From Agrypnia vestita (taxonomy: Eukaryota > Arthropoda > Insecta > Trichoptera > Phryganeidae): 64,000 bases of DNA. The notes beneath the pieces were generated by a model. That model had not been told where the DNA came from and did not search any database. It worked only from the letters and a program-made list of their open reading frames with translations. Position numbers and translations under genes: made by a program. The number at the start of each line of letters is the position of its first letter. The first letter of the stretch is position 1. This document shows, one piece after another, positions 34,406 to 49,400 of this stretch. The stretch spans positions 62,001-126,000 of the forward strand of contig JADDOH010010142.1 in assembly GCA_016648135.1 (NCBI GenBank), in the 5' to 3' direction.

Positions 34406-37400
34406 CTGCAAATAATACATTTCTTGATTTAATATGTATCAAGTATGTCATGATTAGAGGTGAGTGGTTCGCAAAGTAACGTCCTAACAAAAGGGTTGAA
34501 TATACATGCTGAACTAGAGATACAGTTCCCAAATCTTGTTCAATATAGTTCGCGAACTAAGAACTTAAAGAACTATAATTTATTGTAAATATTATTTATA
34601 TAATATTTCTTGGACAACGTATAGTGTAACAAGATAAATTTACAAATAACAATACTATTATTAAAGTAATGTATTATACAGGGTTTGAGGATATATATCA
34701 CGATATTTATGGCTTGATTTTTATTTTTGATATATATCAAAAAAACTTTCTGCGGTCGTTAATAAATGGCGCTAGTTGTATTTTAAAAAATGTTACAGGT
34801 TGTGTTTTTTCAATATCTGTGGTCGTTTTTACGGTGCTATGGTTGTTTTTTAGTTTAATTTGTTTCATATACAATCCATTTTTTATTTCACACAAAGAAA
34901 CAAACACCCATAACACTACATTAGAAAGAGCAAAAAAAAATTTAATAAAAAAAATTTAAGCAAGTTTATGTGACCAATAAACGCCGATTTATTGGCACCG
35001 AAACTGAAAAAACTAAATATAATGGTAAAATACTTATATGGTGAGAATTCCGTGAACACAACTATTTAAAAAAAAATTACTCACCGTTTTGATTTACCGT
35101 ATCAACCTGAGATAATGCTGAGGCCGATGGTTTAGCAGGGACTGAACGTTTCCTAAAAATAAAAGAAATGGCTGTTATAAAGAAATATTAAAAACCATTT
35201 TACATGTAACCCCAATCTTACATCATTGAATTTTTTAATTTTTAGTATACAAATCTGGGCATTTATTATACACGTCAGATACAATATTAAAATCTTCTTC
35301 TTATAGTATCATCTTCTATCGGAAGTCGGCGATTATGACTTTATTTACCGCCACACGGAATAACTCGGTCGTGTTACGCTTATACCAGTCCTTCAAGTTA
35401 CGCAAACATGAGACGTGGCGTCTTCTTAGGCTTCTTTAATGTGTGGGGGCAACACCTCGATGGCACCGCGAGTCCATTATCCAGTGCAACATCAGCATTC
35501 CTCGGTGTTTGTTCCTTGGGAGTATTATACAGAACCATTGACCAACATTGCGAAAGACTCACAGTACGAGCCGAGAATACATAGTCAGCAGCCATTGTCG
35601 CCCCCAGGGCGTCGCCTCGTACAAACGCCCAGCGCGCAGTTTCTAGCTGACCCACATTAGCAATTTCACTAAAAGAACATTGTACCGTATTTTGTCTGTC
35701 GGCCGCACTAGAGCAGCATCAGCGATACACGGCTGGATGGAGAACACACAAAGAGACAATCAGGTATATAAGCCAAGCTACCACCACAGTGGAGGATCAT
35801 AGTTATACAGTAGCTCACAGAGTTATACCGACCAAGGTCTCGCTGCCGGTTGAGGCCAGTATATACGTCGAGTACCGATCTCTGCCAACATTATAACGAC
35901 ATCCCGCTGTACATTAGAATTTACACTGTGACATCACCTCTACTCAAGTACCGAGTAACTGACTACGGACAACAGGAAAAAGCTAATTAAAAGTATTCGC
36001 AGATATCTTCCCTCTGAGGCAGCCCATTTACTCATTAATGCATTTGTTGTATGACGTGTGGACTACTGCAATGGTATCTACGCTGGCCTACCGATGTTTC
36101 AGCTCGATAGACTACAATCTGTTCTAAACGCTGCAGCACGGATAATATATGGAATATTAAAATTCTCACACATAACATCCCTTCTGTGAGAATTGCACTG
36201 GCTTCAATTTCCTGAGAGAGTAGAGTTCAAACTGTGTTGGTTGATACAAGGTTGTTGATGAGTACAAGGCAACTCATAACATGGCGCCTCTGTATCTTCA
36301 GGAGCTCTGTATTCCAGACAACATAAACGGGAGACGTCAAACTCTTAAGTCAGCGTCTACTTCAGCAGTGGAAAGGGTTATTGAACCAGCAAGTCAGTTC
36401 CAGAAAACTAGCTTCAGCGAACGGGCATTTACGGTGGCGGGCCCCAAAGCGTGGAATTCTTTGCCCTCCCTGATAAAGAACACGGATTCAGAGACTTTAT
36501 TTAAGAAAAGACTTAAAACGCGCTTGTTTACAAAATCTTTCCCAGAACCTTTTTATATTTTTAATTTTCTTTTACTGTTTTATGTTTTGAGCTGTTTTTC
36601 TTTCTCTTTTCTTTTTCATTTTGTTTGTTTGCGCCGGTGAAATTTTCACAAAAATGGAGCTATATAAATAATCCAATATTATTGTTATTATATTAAAGCT
36701 GAGCGCTACGCAGCCACTACGTCTAGACCTTCAAGAAGCCTCTACCACCACCATCATCATCAGTCCGGAGTCTATATATTATTCACATTATATATTAGGG
36801 ACCTTTTGAATAAATAAATCAATCATAGAAACTAATAACTTCAATCACAACGTCCCCTAAAAATGTAAAAACATCTTGAGAGGGTCTGTCTGTTTTTTCA
36901 TGTTTTTGAATCCAGTTAAAATATTTTAATCGATTAGTTAAAAGGGTAACCGAGCGGAGACCTCAGATAGAATACAATAATTTGAAAAGTTGTTGGGTGA
37001 AGCATATATCTGCACTGGATGCAAAGATGCTGAAGATGACGGTGAATCGAGTGGACAGTAAAATAAAAACCAACAACCTCGAATATGCCTCTCAGATCTG
37101 GAATCCAAATTTTGCTAAAGACTTAGTTTTACTGGAAAATGTTCAGAGACGAGCCACAAAATTGCCCTTGGGTCTTAAAAACCTGAAATGTGCGGAAAGG
37201 CTGAGAGTTTTGAAACTGCCCACTCTTCAGGAGCGACGAGCAAGAGGTGACTTCATCGAGACATTCAAGATTCTATGGAGCTACTACAATATTCCTAATA
37301 TTGAGATATGTTTGCATTAAACACTAATGTGGGCCTTCGAGTACATCACCTGAAGTTGAACAAGTCTCGGTTCTCGTGTAACCCAAGAAAGCATGCATTA

Positions 37401-40400
37401 AGCAATAGAGTGGTCAATATGTGGAACAGTTTGCCTGAGGGCGTTGTGTCTGCAGCCAGTGTCAACCAATTTAGGAATAGGCTGGACATTCAAATCGGAG
37501 ACAGCGATATGGGCCTGTCAGCTTAAGCTGCCTGCCCATTATCAATAATAATAATTTAGACACAGGCCCATCAGCGCACTTATTTGATTACATACTTGAA
37601 ATAAGGCTACTTACTTTGATTGTGACTTTTTGCTGCATGATTGACTGCAAAACTTTTTGTTTGGTGGGACGACAGGCTTTCCACAATGGCACTTGACTTC
37701 CTCAGAAATATGTGTCATTTCCGCGGTTCTTTCACTCACATTGTTCCTCACTGAAATGAAAATAATACAATTTTTAGACCATTATTTATTATCTACAGGG
37801 TTATTTAGAAAACATTAATAACCTCGCAGGACTATATTCCTGCCATGATTGTGAGTCGAAAATGTTCAAAGTTTGCATTTTTTTTTCTATATTTCTGACT
37901 TATTTTTTGTAAAATGTTGGACTATCGTTACAGTAAAAAAAAAATAGATTTGCGAACACGGAATGCGTGTCGCATCAATATTCTAACTATTCTCAAAATA
38001 AGCTAAACACTGAAGACCTCATGGCGAGAAGTTGTTAACTAACATTCAAGTCATTTTGAGATAATTAGACATTTGCATTTCGCCTTTGAAAAATTTGTTT
38101 TATTGCTAATTCAAGATTAATTTTTATTGATTTACGTCATTAAAATATCAAAAAAGTATTTGCAAAGTAAAAAAAACGCATTTATGTACAAAAAAATAAA
38201 ATAGACTAATTTTCCCTAAAAAAATGTAATTAACAACCATTTTTTCGCCTCTAGTACTCATTTTTAATAGAATAACACCTTTTTAAAAATGGTAAAAGAC
38301 GAACATCAAACAACCCTTCAAATGCTATTCGTTTTTACCATCCATTAAACTAAATTACAAAATACCTGGCATGTTAATTAATAATACAAAACATGGTATG
38401 TATCATTTAAAATTATTGAAAAATAAAATATAAGTACATATTATAATAGTCTTCAAATAAAAACAAATATATGACAGTACTGCCAGAGTAATATTTATAT
38501 TAACCATAAATATTCCAATCAAATTAAATGGCGTGTTAATTTCGGAATGATGGCATGAACATGTTGATTAACATATTGAAGATAACATGTTCTTCCCATT
38601 AGTAACTGATTTGATTTTTATGAAAAAGTGTAGTTAACATGTTCATCCCTATGATTTGAACATGTTCTAATTATTTTTAAGTTCTGAACTTATTTCCAAT
38701 GGAAAGATCATACAATATTTAGTTTAGACGGCTTATTAACTCATTTTTGACAAAAAAGTTAGTTAAAACTTCTTGCCACGGGGTCTTCACTTATGCTATG
38801 AGAATAGGACTAACTTGACGGTGTCCTGGAATGAGACTCGAGCCACCGACCATCAGATCACTAGGCGAGCGTCATGACCATTACACCAACAAGCTACTCA
38901 CGTATTATGTGTGTATGTATCAAGCAATTAAAGGTCTTTTGTCAAATAAATGCTGATTTACTGGTAAGGAAATGAAATGAAAAATATTAAGAGAGTTTCA
39001 CCGTAGTTAAACTCTCTTGTGTACCTGGTGATTTAGGGGCAGGTTCCTCTCGATTCAGTTCTTGAGAGCCTTGGGCCCTTTCCGCCAGCCATTCCTGCAC
39101 CGGTCTGCTCACCTGTAAAAATTAATACGAAACTTTAATTACAATATTATCACATACCCTTAAATTGGATCTGCAGTTAGACAATTTAGATAAAAGTTTT
39201 ACTTTTTTTGATCTTATCTTCAACAAAATGATCATGGTCATGACATAGGAATGTGTGGCGAACCTAGGGCATGCGTGCGAGAGGTTGCATGTTTGAAAAT
39301 TTGGAAAGCACGCAAACAATTTCCAAGTTCAAAAATTTAAAAAAAATTGAATTTGGAAATAATTGAAAGCGATTGATTAACGGACATAATAATATTAATA
39401 ATATATAGATATGCAGAATAAGAAACAATGAAACATTGGAACGCCATTCCAGAAATCTTTAGCGATTTAAAGAAACTAGCGAGAGCAATATTATCAATTT
39501 TCTCTTCTACATTGCTTGGGAGTTATTATTTTCAGAAATGAATTTCATAAAATGTAATTCAAGAAAAATAATGACTGATGAATCCAGTTGGTCGTGTGTA
39601 TTACTAAAAGTGACGAAATATGAACCAGATATTAAGAATTTGTCATCGAATGTACAACAGAAAAAATCTCATTGATAAATAACCAATGAGTATGTTTATT
39701 GATTACGACTTTATTTTTAAGAAACTATATTGTAATTTTTAAGCTTATAAATAAAATTCAGATTTTTTTTTCTATTTTGTTAATTTTTCTTACTGTTTAG
39801 GCACGCCAAACAATCGAGAAATAATATTTGAGGACACTTTTTTGGCACGTGAACCTAAAAAGGTTCGCCACACCTGACATAGGATAAATATTTTATTTAT
39901 CTAACACGATTGACGACCTTTCTGTAGCGGTCCAGGATATATTGGCAAGAAGCCTGCACGTGGTGTGCGCGGGATGGTGCGATGGTGCGGTTCGAACCCA
40001 TCATCGCGCTTTTCATTAGACGGAAGGACTCTCCATCGCACCTTCATTATGAGTAATGAAGCCAAAGTATTGAAGATTTGTAACTGTACAATTGGCAAAG
40101 ATTTTTTAAAAATTCACAGTTCATCTCAAGGATGTCAGCCCACCTCGTCAGTATTCTTATGTGGAGCTCTGTGTTCGTCTGTCAGTGGTGTAAGCGTTTC
40201 GATACAATTTCATTGAATATTCGTACACTGGGGTATATTATTTATTTACATTAAAACAAACGCAATAACCCTCATGATGAAAGTAAAATATTTTAGTTTT
40301 GTCAATTTTGGAATTAGCAAAAAATAAAATAGCACTCAATACGTACGGCAAACGGTTCTGATGCTTCTTGGATGACGAACCCGTCTATGATGTGTGTGAG

Positions 40401-43400
40401 GATATTTGGTTTCACCATGGCTTTGGGCAGCCGTTTATCCAAATTAATAATCTGCGAACCTGTAATGGAAAAAGCTAAAACTGCAATTCTATAAGTTTGC
40501 GATATAAATATCTGATTTAACAGCAAGTATACTGAAAATGATTGTTCGTCCAATGATTGTCTCTGAAGGATTGATCAACTGGCAATTTCATTATTCATGG
40601 CAAGTCGAAAAAACTGGAAACTTGTTTCCTATTCAGCAGTGGGTAGAAAACAGCTGGTGACAGAGAAACTATGATGACACTGAAAACATATTATCCTCAA
40701 GACGATTACAATTTATACAACACGGAGAGCAGAGGGAAGTAGAAGAAATGGAGTGAATAAGACCGTATTTTCACTTTTTTATTGCATAAAATAAAAATTA
40801 AATAAAAACCCTTTTAATCCACCAGCCTTGGCTGTGTTTGTGTAGTTTGTGAGTCTACCTTTTAAATCTCTGTGTGTATATTTTGTATACATGCTGGGGG
40901 ACCGTGATACATTTGATTTGTATTTAATTGTGTTGCTGAGACAGCTTCTGGTAAGCGCTACTTGAGCACACGCAAAACGACTATTTTGACGAAAAACCGC
41001 GAAGGCGCTCATTCGAGAGCGCCTTGCGATTGGCTCACGTCACCCGCGATGGCACAACAGGGATCCATTTTTTTATATAAACAATAGAGGTATTGCGGGC
41101 AGGCAACATTGTTACACAATTTGTGTGTTGCTATAGACGCCTATTGGACCACTTTCATACGACTTTAATTTCTTCACCCTTCTGAACCGTGCTTTCTACT
41201 TTGGACTTCTGCTCGACTGCTGCTTCGGATTTTGGACTGCTTCTGTATTTTTCTACGGCATTGCTGTGACACTGGACTGATTTGGACTGCTCCTTCGCTT
41301 TGGACTGAAGCGAACTTTTAATCTATCGCTGTCGACTGGAATTTTTAAGATTTGGCTGTCGTACAGTTTCGGTGTGCACAGTGATGCTGAATACGGGGAA
41401 ATGCACATCATTAATTTGCGTGTTTTTAAAAAAGTTTACTTAAATTCCTTTACCACTTGAGGAGGGAACAGGATCTGGTGTTAATGTTGATGAGATCACC
41501 TTGTTTGTAGATGACTTGGAAGTCATCGGCACATCATTAGCTGCAATTTGAAAAATTAACAATATTTATGCATTTTTTTTCCTTTTAATCATTTTTATTT
41601 ATTAATTTTAATAACACATACATAGTAAAAATATTATAAAATAAGTTACTAGTATTTATTGTTTTAAGATCGAGTACATATCAAATGTTAAATTAAAACT
41701 TTTGTTGCTCGTTAAAATCCACACAAATTTATGCAACAAATAATCCAAATGATGTACCGATTCTTGTAAATATTCAGTTATAGTGCTGAAAAGTGTTGTA
41801 ATATGTAGGTACGAATGTATAGGACCATAAAACAGGGTGGGCACCTAGTGTACAATTGGTATTTTTTTTGGATGGAGCGTGTTTAATATTGACTATGCAA
41901 TATTGAACAAAATAGTGATATATCTAAAATGCCAAATTATCTAGAAAAATACTATGTACATATTTAAGTTTGCAATACTTGCCATAAATCTGTACATAAA
42001 AACTGAATTTTAGATATAGACAGCCTACTTATACCTACTCCTGCCATAAATACTGTTACACAAATTTCGTGAACTCTAAAGTCAAAACAATTCGGGGAAA
42101 TCTCATGAAAGTTTATATGGATAATCCTCACTCCCATTTAGTGATGGGCCAAGTTGTATTTTTTCTAACAAGCGAGCGGCGCTCACAAGCTGAAGTGGCC
42201 GTTTGAAAGTTCGAGTCAACAGAGTTGATGGGAAAGGCTACTCGAGTTACAACTGATTGAGTGAGATCGAGTTGCGTTTCCGACAACTCGAGTTAACTCG
42301 CTGACTCGAGCCACGTGAAAATGTTTGAACGATACGATCGCGGATGGCGCAGACCGCGCCGCTCGGCTGGGCTCGGCTGTAGTCGGAACACTTTGCCTTA
42401 TTGACTCGCTAGCAGTATGACCAGACTAAATATTACACACACGAGCAGCCGAGTAAGACTAAGTCATAATACGCCGAGTCCTTTGTCCGCAACAACTATA
42501 AAAACGGTAGGCTTCAGAGCACTTCCCTAGTGAACGGCTCGTATAGCGGAAGCCCTCGCCGTCATACCTTCGAACGTCACGCTTTCACTTATAACCTTTG
42601 TACCTACTGTATTCTTTATAACTTTTACTTTTGCAATTCAATAAATTCTGTAAAACCATTGTGACTTTACATCATCAACACCGCATCAACTCATCCTAAA
42701 CCGGAGGGCTCATCCATCTCCACAACTGTGTAACAGTATTTATGACAGAGCTGTGTATATCTTTTTAAAAATTACTACAATATTATTCATACGGTTATTA
42801 AAATATTACTTGTGGCCTGAAAGAATGTTTAAAAATTAAACAAGTGGCATCAAGCATCATCACTGTACTCTATGTATTGTACTGCTTGTTATGGAAAATA
42901 AATTATCTAAAAAGTCTATTTTTTAGAATATTTTGAGTTTGTCCAAATTTTTCAATGAACATAATACTGAATTTTACCCCGGGACATCATTAATCAAGAC
43001 ATATTATAGATGTACTATGTTCATTGAAAAAATTGGACAAACTCAAAATATTCTGAATATAAAAAACTGGTTTAAAAAGGATTTAAAATATAATTGAAAA
43101 TAATTTTCAGGCGTATTCTAGTGCAATGTTAATAATTCGGTGGAACTTCATTACGCATATAAAGGATATGGCAATAAAAAATTCCAATAATATGGATGTG
43201 GCCAGTGGCGCTAATGTTAATTACAACACATATATGAAACGGGTTGTAAAACTTAAATACATATACAACTTCAAAATATTTGATAGATGTGGTATTCTAT
43301 CATGGGTAGAGATGGAGAATGTTACATTGTGTAAAGTGATCACTTAAGCCAGCCGGTAGGTCGTAAGCCCTATGAACACCCAAAGTACCATACCTACTTT

Positions 43401-46400
43401 CCCGTAAAAAATATATAATTTCTTCTCTATGAGACATGTATAATATATCTTAGATTATTTTTTTTATGATTGAGCACACTTACGTAAGGTGCGTATCTCT
43501 TGTGGTTGGGATTGTGTATCACCATTTTCCGCATACTCCAATATCTTCGATTCCGAAACGCCCTTTGAATTGGTCTTCTGCCCTGTACTTGTTGTCGCTC
43601 CCGGTGGATTTGGGACTGCGAAGTAATGACCGCCGGCCACAGAAGCTATCTCTGTTATCACTTTGGCCACCTCCAATTCCTCCAGACTTTTGGAAGAGGG
43701 AATGCGTGCAGAAAACGAACCTTGCTCGCTAATGTCTGCAAAATTAACAATACATTTATTGTATATTAGACATACCAGATCAGATCATCAGATGGTAGGT
43801 AGTACGCAAGTGTTCAAGAAAATGTCCTCTGTATGCAAAAAAAAAAAAATGTTTTATTTTAAAATCTTCCTTGATTTGGAACAGTGAAAGAATTTTAGAA
43901 ACATGTAGGCGCCTATTGCTTGCCCAACGTAAATTGGCGAGCGGCGAATTTGGAACTAAAACCCGCCCCGCCCGCACCCGGCGGTAACCCCTTGCCCTGT
44001 CATTCAGTTCAATTACGTATTTGCTTCGGGAGCTGTGACATCTTGATTACCAATATACACTGAATTATTATGTCCAAAACATCCTAAACAGTCCGGGACG
44101 GTGCGAGAACAATTGCCAATGAAGTACTGAAGTTTTGCGAAGCTGAAAAGCAAATAATGGACCGATATTACCGTTTGACAGATTGACAGATAGGGCGGCC
44201 GCCATTACTGTTTCGTTTCTTTAGTGTTGCCCGACCAAATTTCTGTTAAAGACTACGACACCGGTCACCGGACATTCTGTACATTATGAATTGTGTAATA
44301 AATTTACAACATGGCAACTTCTGTTACGCGACAGGGACGCCTTCCCTCGCACGCCAATTTATAGTGGTACGTCTTTATTATATTTTTAAATCTTTGTCAT
44401 AAGTCCACTCGTCGTAACTGTACACACGAATGTTCCATAACAATTTGGTCATTACGCTTTTTATTGTTTTTTGCACTATTATTTATTTTTAGATTAATAT
44501 TAAAGGGAACAAATGATGTAGACCTCCTTCCATTTAAGAAAAACAATCGAATTAGTATGTATAACCCGTGCGTATGAGGCACATTGTGTTGGTGTTTATG
44601 CCCGTAAATACCAACACAACGAAACAATGTGCGTCATACCCACAGCTTACACATACTAATTCGATTGTCTTTCCTAAGTGGAAAGAGGACTACAAGTTGG
44701 GAATAATTTTTTTTTTTTTACTTTAGGCAAAAATTTATTCATTCAAAAATCATGTCCTCATTATTATTCAAAAATCACTTTGTCCAGATAAATTTTTCCA
44801 AAACTTAATTGGTCTAAAATTGTGAAGTGTAAAATTTAGATGCTCACTACACAAAATGATATAATATAATATGCTCTATCGCGGCGCGGCGGTCAGGATC
44901 AGGCGCAATAGAAATAGATATTCTATTATAATACTGTATAATTCAGAAGTATATAATTCCCCTATTCTCAGAATAATAATATTGTTATATTTATATATAT
45001 TTTTTATTCTTTCACTTTCTTCCTTTGTATCTACGTTTACATTTTGCATTTTCTTTCTTTCTAACTACTTTCTACATATTACTTACTGTATTTTCTTGTG
45101 ACTTTCTGTATTTATATTGTTAATATTATATCATTTTTTTGTCATGTTATTCCTTTGTACTAAGATAGTTATGAATTAAAAGACCAAATCAGGGAGTATA
45201 TATTATAAAAAAAATAAAAAAATAATGCCGTTTCCTTGGCGTAAAATTATATTTTTCTAGGTTCGTTAACTAATACAGTTTCTCATATACAACCCGCGTA
45301 TTACACTAATAACAATTGAGATAGAATTCTCGATAATTCAAAATCGAAAGTAAACTTTTTGGATAAAAGCCGAGTGTACGAAATCTCTTGTGGAGATTGC
45401 GATATGAAATACATCGATCAATCCTCGAGAAATGGAAAAATAAGAATTTAAGAACACCGTCGTGGTTTTGTTAGCAATTTTACAGAAAATAAGTTAGATT
45501 GTCATTTAAATTGAAAAGCACAAGATTATTTAATTAAAAATAAAAATACAATTATTTCTTGAATACCTCTAAGTATAATTTGAGTTTTGAAAATATATAT
45601 TTAACCCTTTGCACTCGAAAGGTGATTGGTATGTTACTACTCGTTTTTCGATCAAATTCTATGGCTTATTACTATTTAATTCTACTAATATGATTCTGAT
45701 TAAGTTATGTATATTGAAAACTAAAAAAAAAAAATATATGAAGAGTATTGAGAAATAAGACTTTATTTTCTTGCCGCCATACATCGGCACTCGAGTGCTA
45801 AGGGTTAACATTTTAAGGCTTTTTTCCAAAAATTTAACCCCTTCTTTTGTGGACGTGAAAGTTTTTAAAGCAGGTATTCTTACATACAGTGTTAAGCGTA
45901 GGTAAGGAGCAAGTGTTTGAGGATTCCATGGACAATACAAGCTAAATTAAATAAATATTTTTATATGAATTCAGTTAGGTAACTTGCAAAAGGGTTGGAC
46001 AAAACAAAATGCTAAGTGCATTTCACATGCTAAGACTGTGTAGCTCTCGGGGCACACTGTACTCTCTTTACTTCGCGATGGTTGACTCGGTTATCAGTTA
46101 TGGCATGAGCAGTTATGGTCTTACCTATAAGACATACATTGATAAAATCAAACAGTTACAATTAAGATTCCTAAAACTTATGGTAGATAATAGAACTAAA
46201 TGTATGTACAAGGATGATTATAATAAATTATTCAAAGTATGCAAAATATTACCAATTGACCAAAAAGTAAAATATAATGTAATACTAGAAGAAATGATAA
46301 ATAAAATTAATATACACACTGACACGCACCATAACTATGCAACCAGATCGACAGGACGAACAATGAGAATACCAATCACTAACAACATGTATGGCGAAAG

Positions 46401-49400
46401 AAAAAGAGAGTATATTATGCCAAGAATCTTTAATAAATTAGATAAAAAATTCTTTGAGATGATGCAAGACAAAAAAACTCCATTGACTTCAAAAAAGTAC
46501 AAGCTAAAAGAATATATATTAAAGCTATGTACCTAATCTTACATTAATCTATAATTACATATCATGTATCATTTTGTAAAAAAACATGCAACACTCGATA
46601 ATGACAACATTATAAAATAAAAATTATTGTCAAATATTGAAGGCAACCATGCCGTAAAATTGCTGTGCAGTTTGGCATATCTACAATGTAATAAATATCA
46701 AAAAATTAATAAATATATATAAAAAAAAAAAAAAAATTATAATTATAACAACCTGCGGTAACAGAAGAGGAGGCCCCAGCAGGGTGTATCTGTTTCTCTT
46801 TGTTGATGATCTCCTCTTGATCGAGTACCAGTGTAGGTTTTGAAAATTTTACCATCTCAATTTCCCCCAAATTTTTATCCACAACTTCCTTAACTGTCGA
46901 TGTCTGCTGCTCTTTGTCCATCTAGACAATTAAAAATATGTATACTAATAAAAAAAATAAAAGTAGAAAAAAATAGTTAAGGAAAGTAATGATTAATTTT
47001 AAGATTAGTGATTGTTTTATTCTTTAATAAAAGAAATAATAAAATTCAATTAATTAAAAGTTAGCACAATTTTCCACTCGTTTTTGAAATTTGGGGAAAT
47101 ATATTTTGTCTAACTCAGTAAAATAAAATTTCAATGGATGTGTTACAAAACTAATTACATGAGATTTAAATGACGTGTGTTTTGGAGAACATTCTAGAAA
47201 AAAACCTTTCTTTGTGGGTGCGATGCAAGGTCAAAATACAAGTTTGTAATTACTTAAAATTATGAAATTTCTTCAGTGTGCTGAGTTTAAATATAGTTGT
47301 ACGCCACATAAATATTTTACACAAAGTGCGCCATTATAGTTATATTTTTATGCGGTCGGGTCTATTGACTTTGAAAAATACACAAACCATTTTTCAGAAT
47401 CATCATATTTTTAATGACAAACTTGATTTTTTCAAACTATAATATCAAAAATAAATATAACCTTTGTAGCATCAGGAATTTGTTCGAATTTAACGGAACT
47501 GGTGATCGGTGTGCCAAAGTTACTGACTATTGACGGTTGACTTGTGGTTTCTTGTTGCATTGATTGCTGCTGAACTTGTGTCGGCTGAAGTTGCTGCTCT
47601 TGTTGCACCGGTTGGATTTGTGTGAATACTTCATTACGCTGCGTTTGCTGGGTTTGCAGAGTTAGATTGTTGTGGTGTACTTGATAGGTTTGCAACGGCA
47701 GCTGGTTTAGTTGTTGCTGGTTTATCTGCTGATTTTGTTGGTTCAGCTGCAAATTTTGTGACTGCAACGAATGCTGCAAATGCTGCATCTGAAGAGGCGT
47801 GAGTTGCAGGTGAGGTTGATTTTGCGCAGCTAACGGAGACTGGGGAGGCGGTGAAGGCTGCGGGTGACCGAGCATGTTCATAGGATTCAGCGGTGGCTGC
47901 AGTGGATTTTGTGAAGAGATCAGATCATTTTGATTAATCTACAAAAGGAGAGAAAATCAAATTAGTTATAGTTTTAATAAATGTTTTTGGTAATTTTAAA
48001 AGTAACATTAAATAATAAAATGATATTCTAATACATAACAACATCAACTGATGAAAATGTCAAAGTCAAGCAGAGTAGCTTGTTGGTCTAGTGGTTAAGA
48101 CGCTTATCAAGGTATCCAGTGGTCATGGGTTTGAGCCTCATTCCAGACTAGTAAGTTGGACTAACTAGTCTATTATTAATGGCACAGGCATTTAGCATAG
48201 TTTGAAAATAATAAGAATATTAATGTGACACATATTCTATGTACGCATCTTCAATCTTTATATTTAACCACTGTTTCTCATTCGATAGAAACCGATTACG
48301 TATAAGTTTTTAAGAACATAGAATATAGTCACAGATTGGAAACTCAGTGAAGTTAGAGATCAATAAATTAAAGGTTAATTGCTTAATACACAGCCAATAG
48401 TTAGCGATATATTAGACAAATAGTTTCAGACCAGAGAATATGTAATATGACTATGCGTATATGTCAATCCTTTCAAATATCAAAATTTAAGAAGCATTAA
48501 TTTTATCTCTTCCATGAAAGAGAAACCAATTGGCACCAAAAGATAAAATACCAATGATTTTAGTTTAATAGTTAAAGTATACGATTATCAAGTTATCTAT
48601 TTTATCAAAATGAATAAATAATTAATATAATTTTGTTTTACCACTTTAAATTTCAAAACATTTACATTTGATTAAAAATTTTGTGGACCCCGCAAACGTC
48701 AAAAACGTAAATCTTATTAAATAACTAGCGGTCCATGCCCGGCATTGTCTGGATAACAGATTTAGTTAAAAAGAAGTAAGAAGAAGAGACGAAATCTCTA
48801 AATAATAAAAATGTTTCCATTCAAATCAAACATTTCATTACTCAGTAAACAATTTATGAACATCAAATCATTATACACATGAAAAATGTAAAATAAAACA
48901 ATGAGAATTCTGCAGTTTAGAAAATGTATGAGTAAAAAGATAATAAGATGATCACAACACAGATTAGCAATTACAAGATGAATGTTCTATCTATCATAAC
49001 ATCATGCCGTTTCTACACGAAGATAAGCAGGGAGGATAAAATGCCACACTCCTTTGTCCTAGCATATAGCTCCTGCCTCATTCACATTCATACATTTTCT
49101 GATGTACAAGGTGTGATCAAAAAACATTGAACCTTTGGTTGGGAGAAACTGATTTATTCACATACACTATACTTAATCTAATCTCCTTCAAAGTAGCCCT
49201 ATTGATAATGCAGTGATCCCGCTTTGTTGGTAACACTTCTGGATGATGAACACATAATTTGGAACGGTATTCATCTAGGCCATTGTGTTCCGCATAAATT
49301 GGGTCTCTTTCAGCAGCATTTTTAACATGGGGAATAGCCAAGAATCACAAAGAGTCTTGTTGAGAAAATAGGGAGCCTGACAAACCTATAAAAAGAGGAA

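Noticed and set aside
34669..34959. Possible membrane protein on the + strand in the last polyhomeotic intron
   Set aside because: Hydrophobic composition follows from T-rich sequence; no promoter or homology seen.
35439..35660. + and - strand open frames in a polyhomeotic intron
   Set aside because: Both strands are open because of composition; no recognised domain on either.
43466..43887. + strand frames over 43466-43887
   Set aside because: Antisense to a well-phased polyhomeotic exon.
48080..48160. tRNA gene on the + strand
   Set aside because: Same reasoning: promoter boxes only, with repeated degenerate copies elsewhere in the window.
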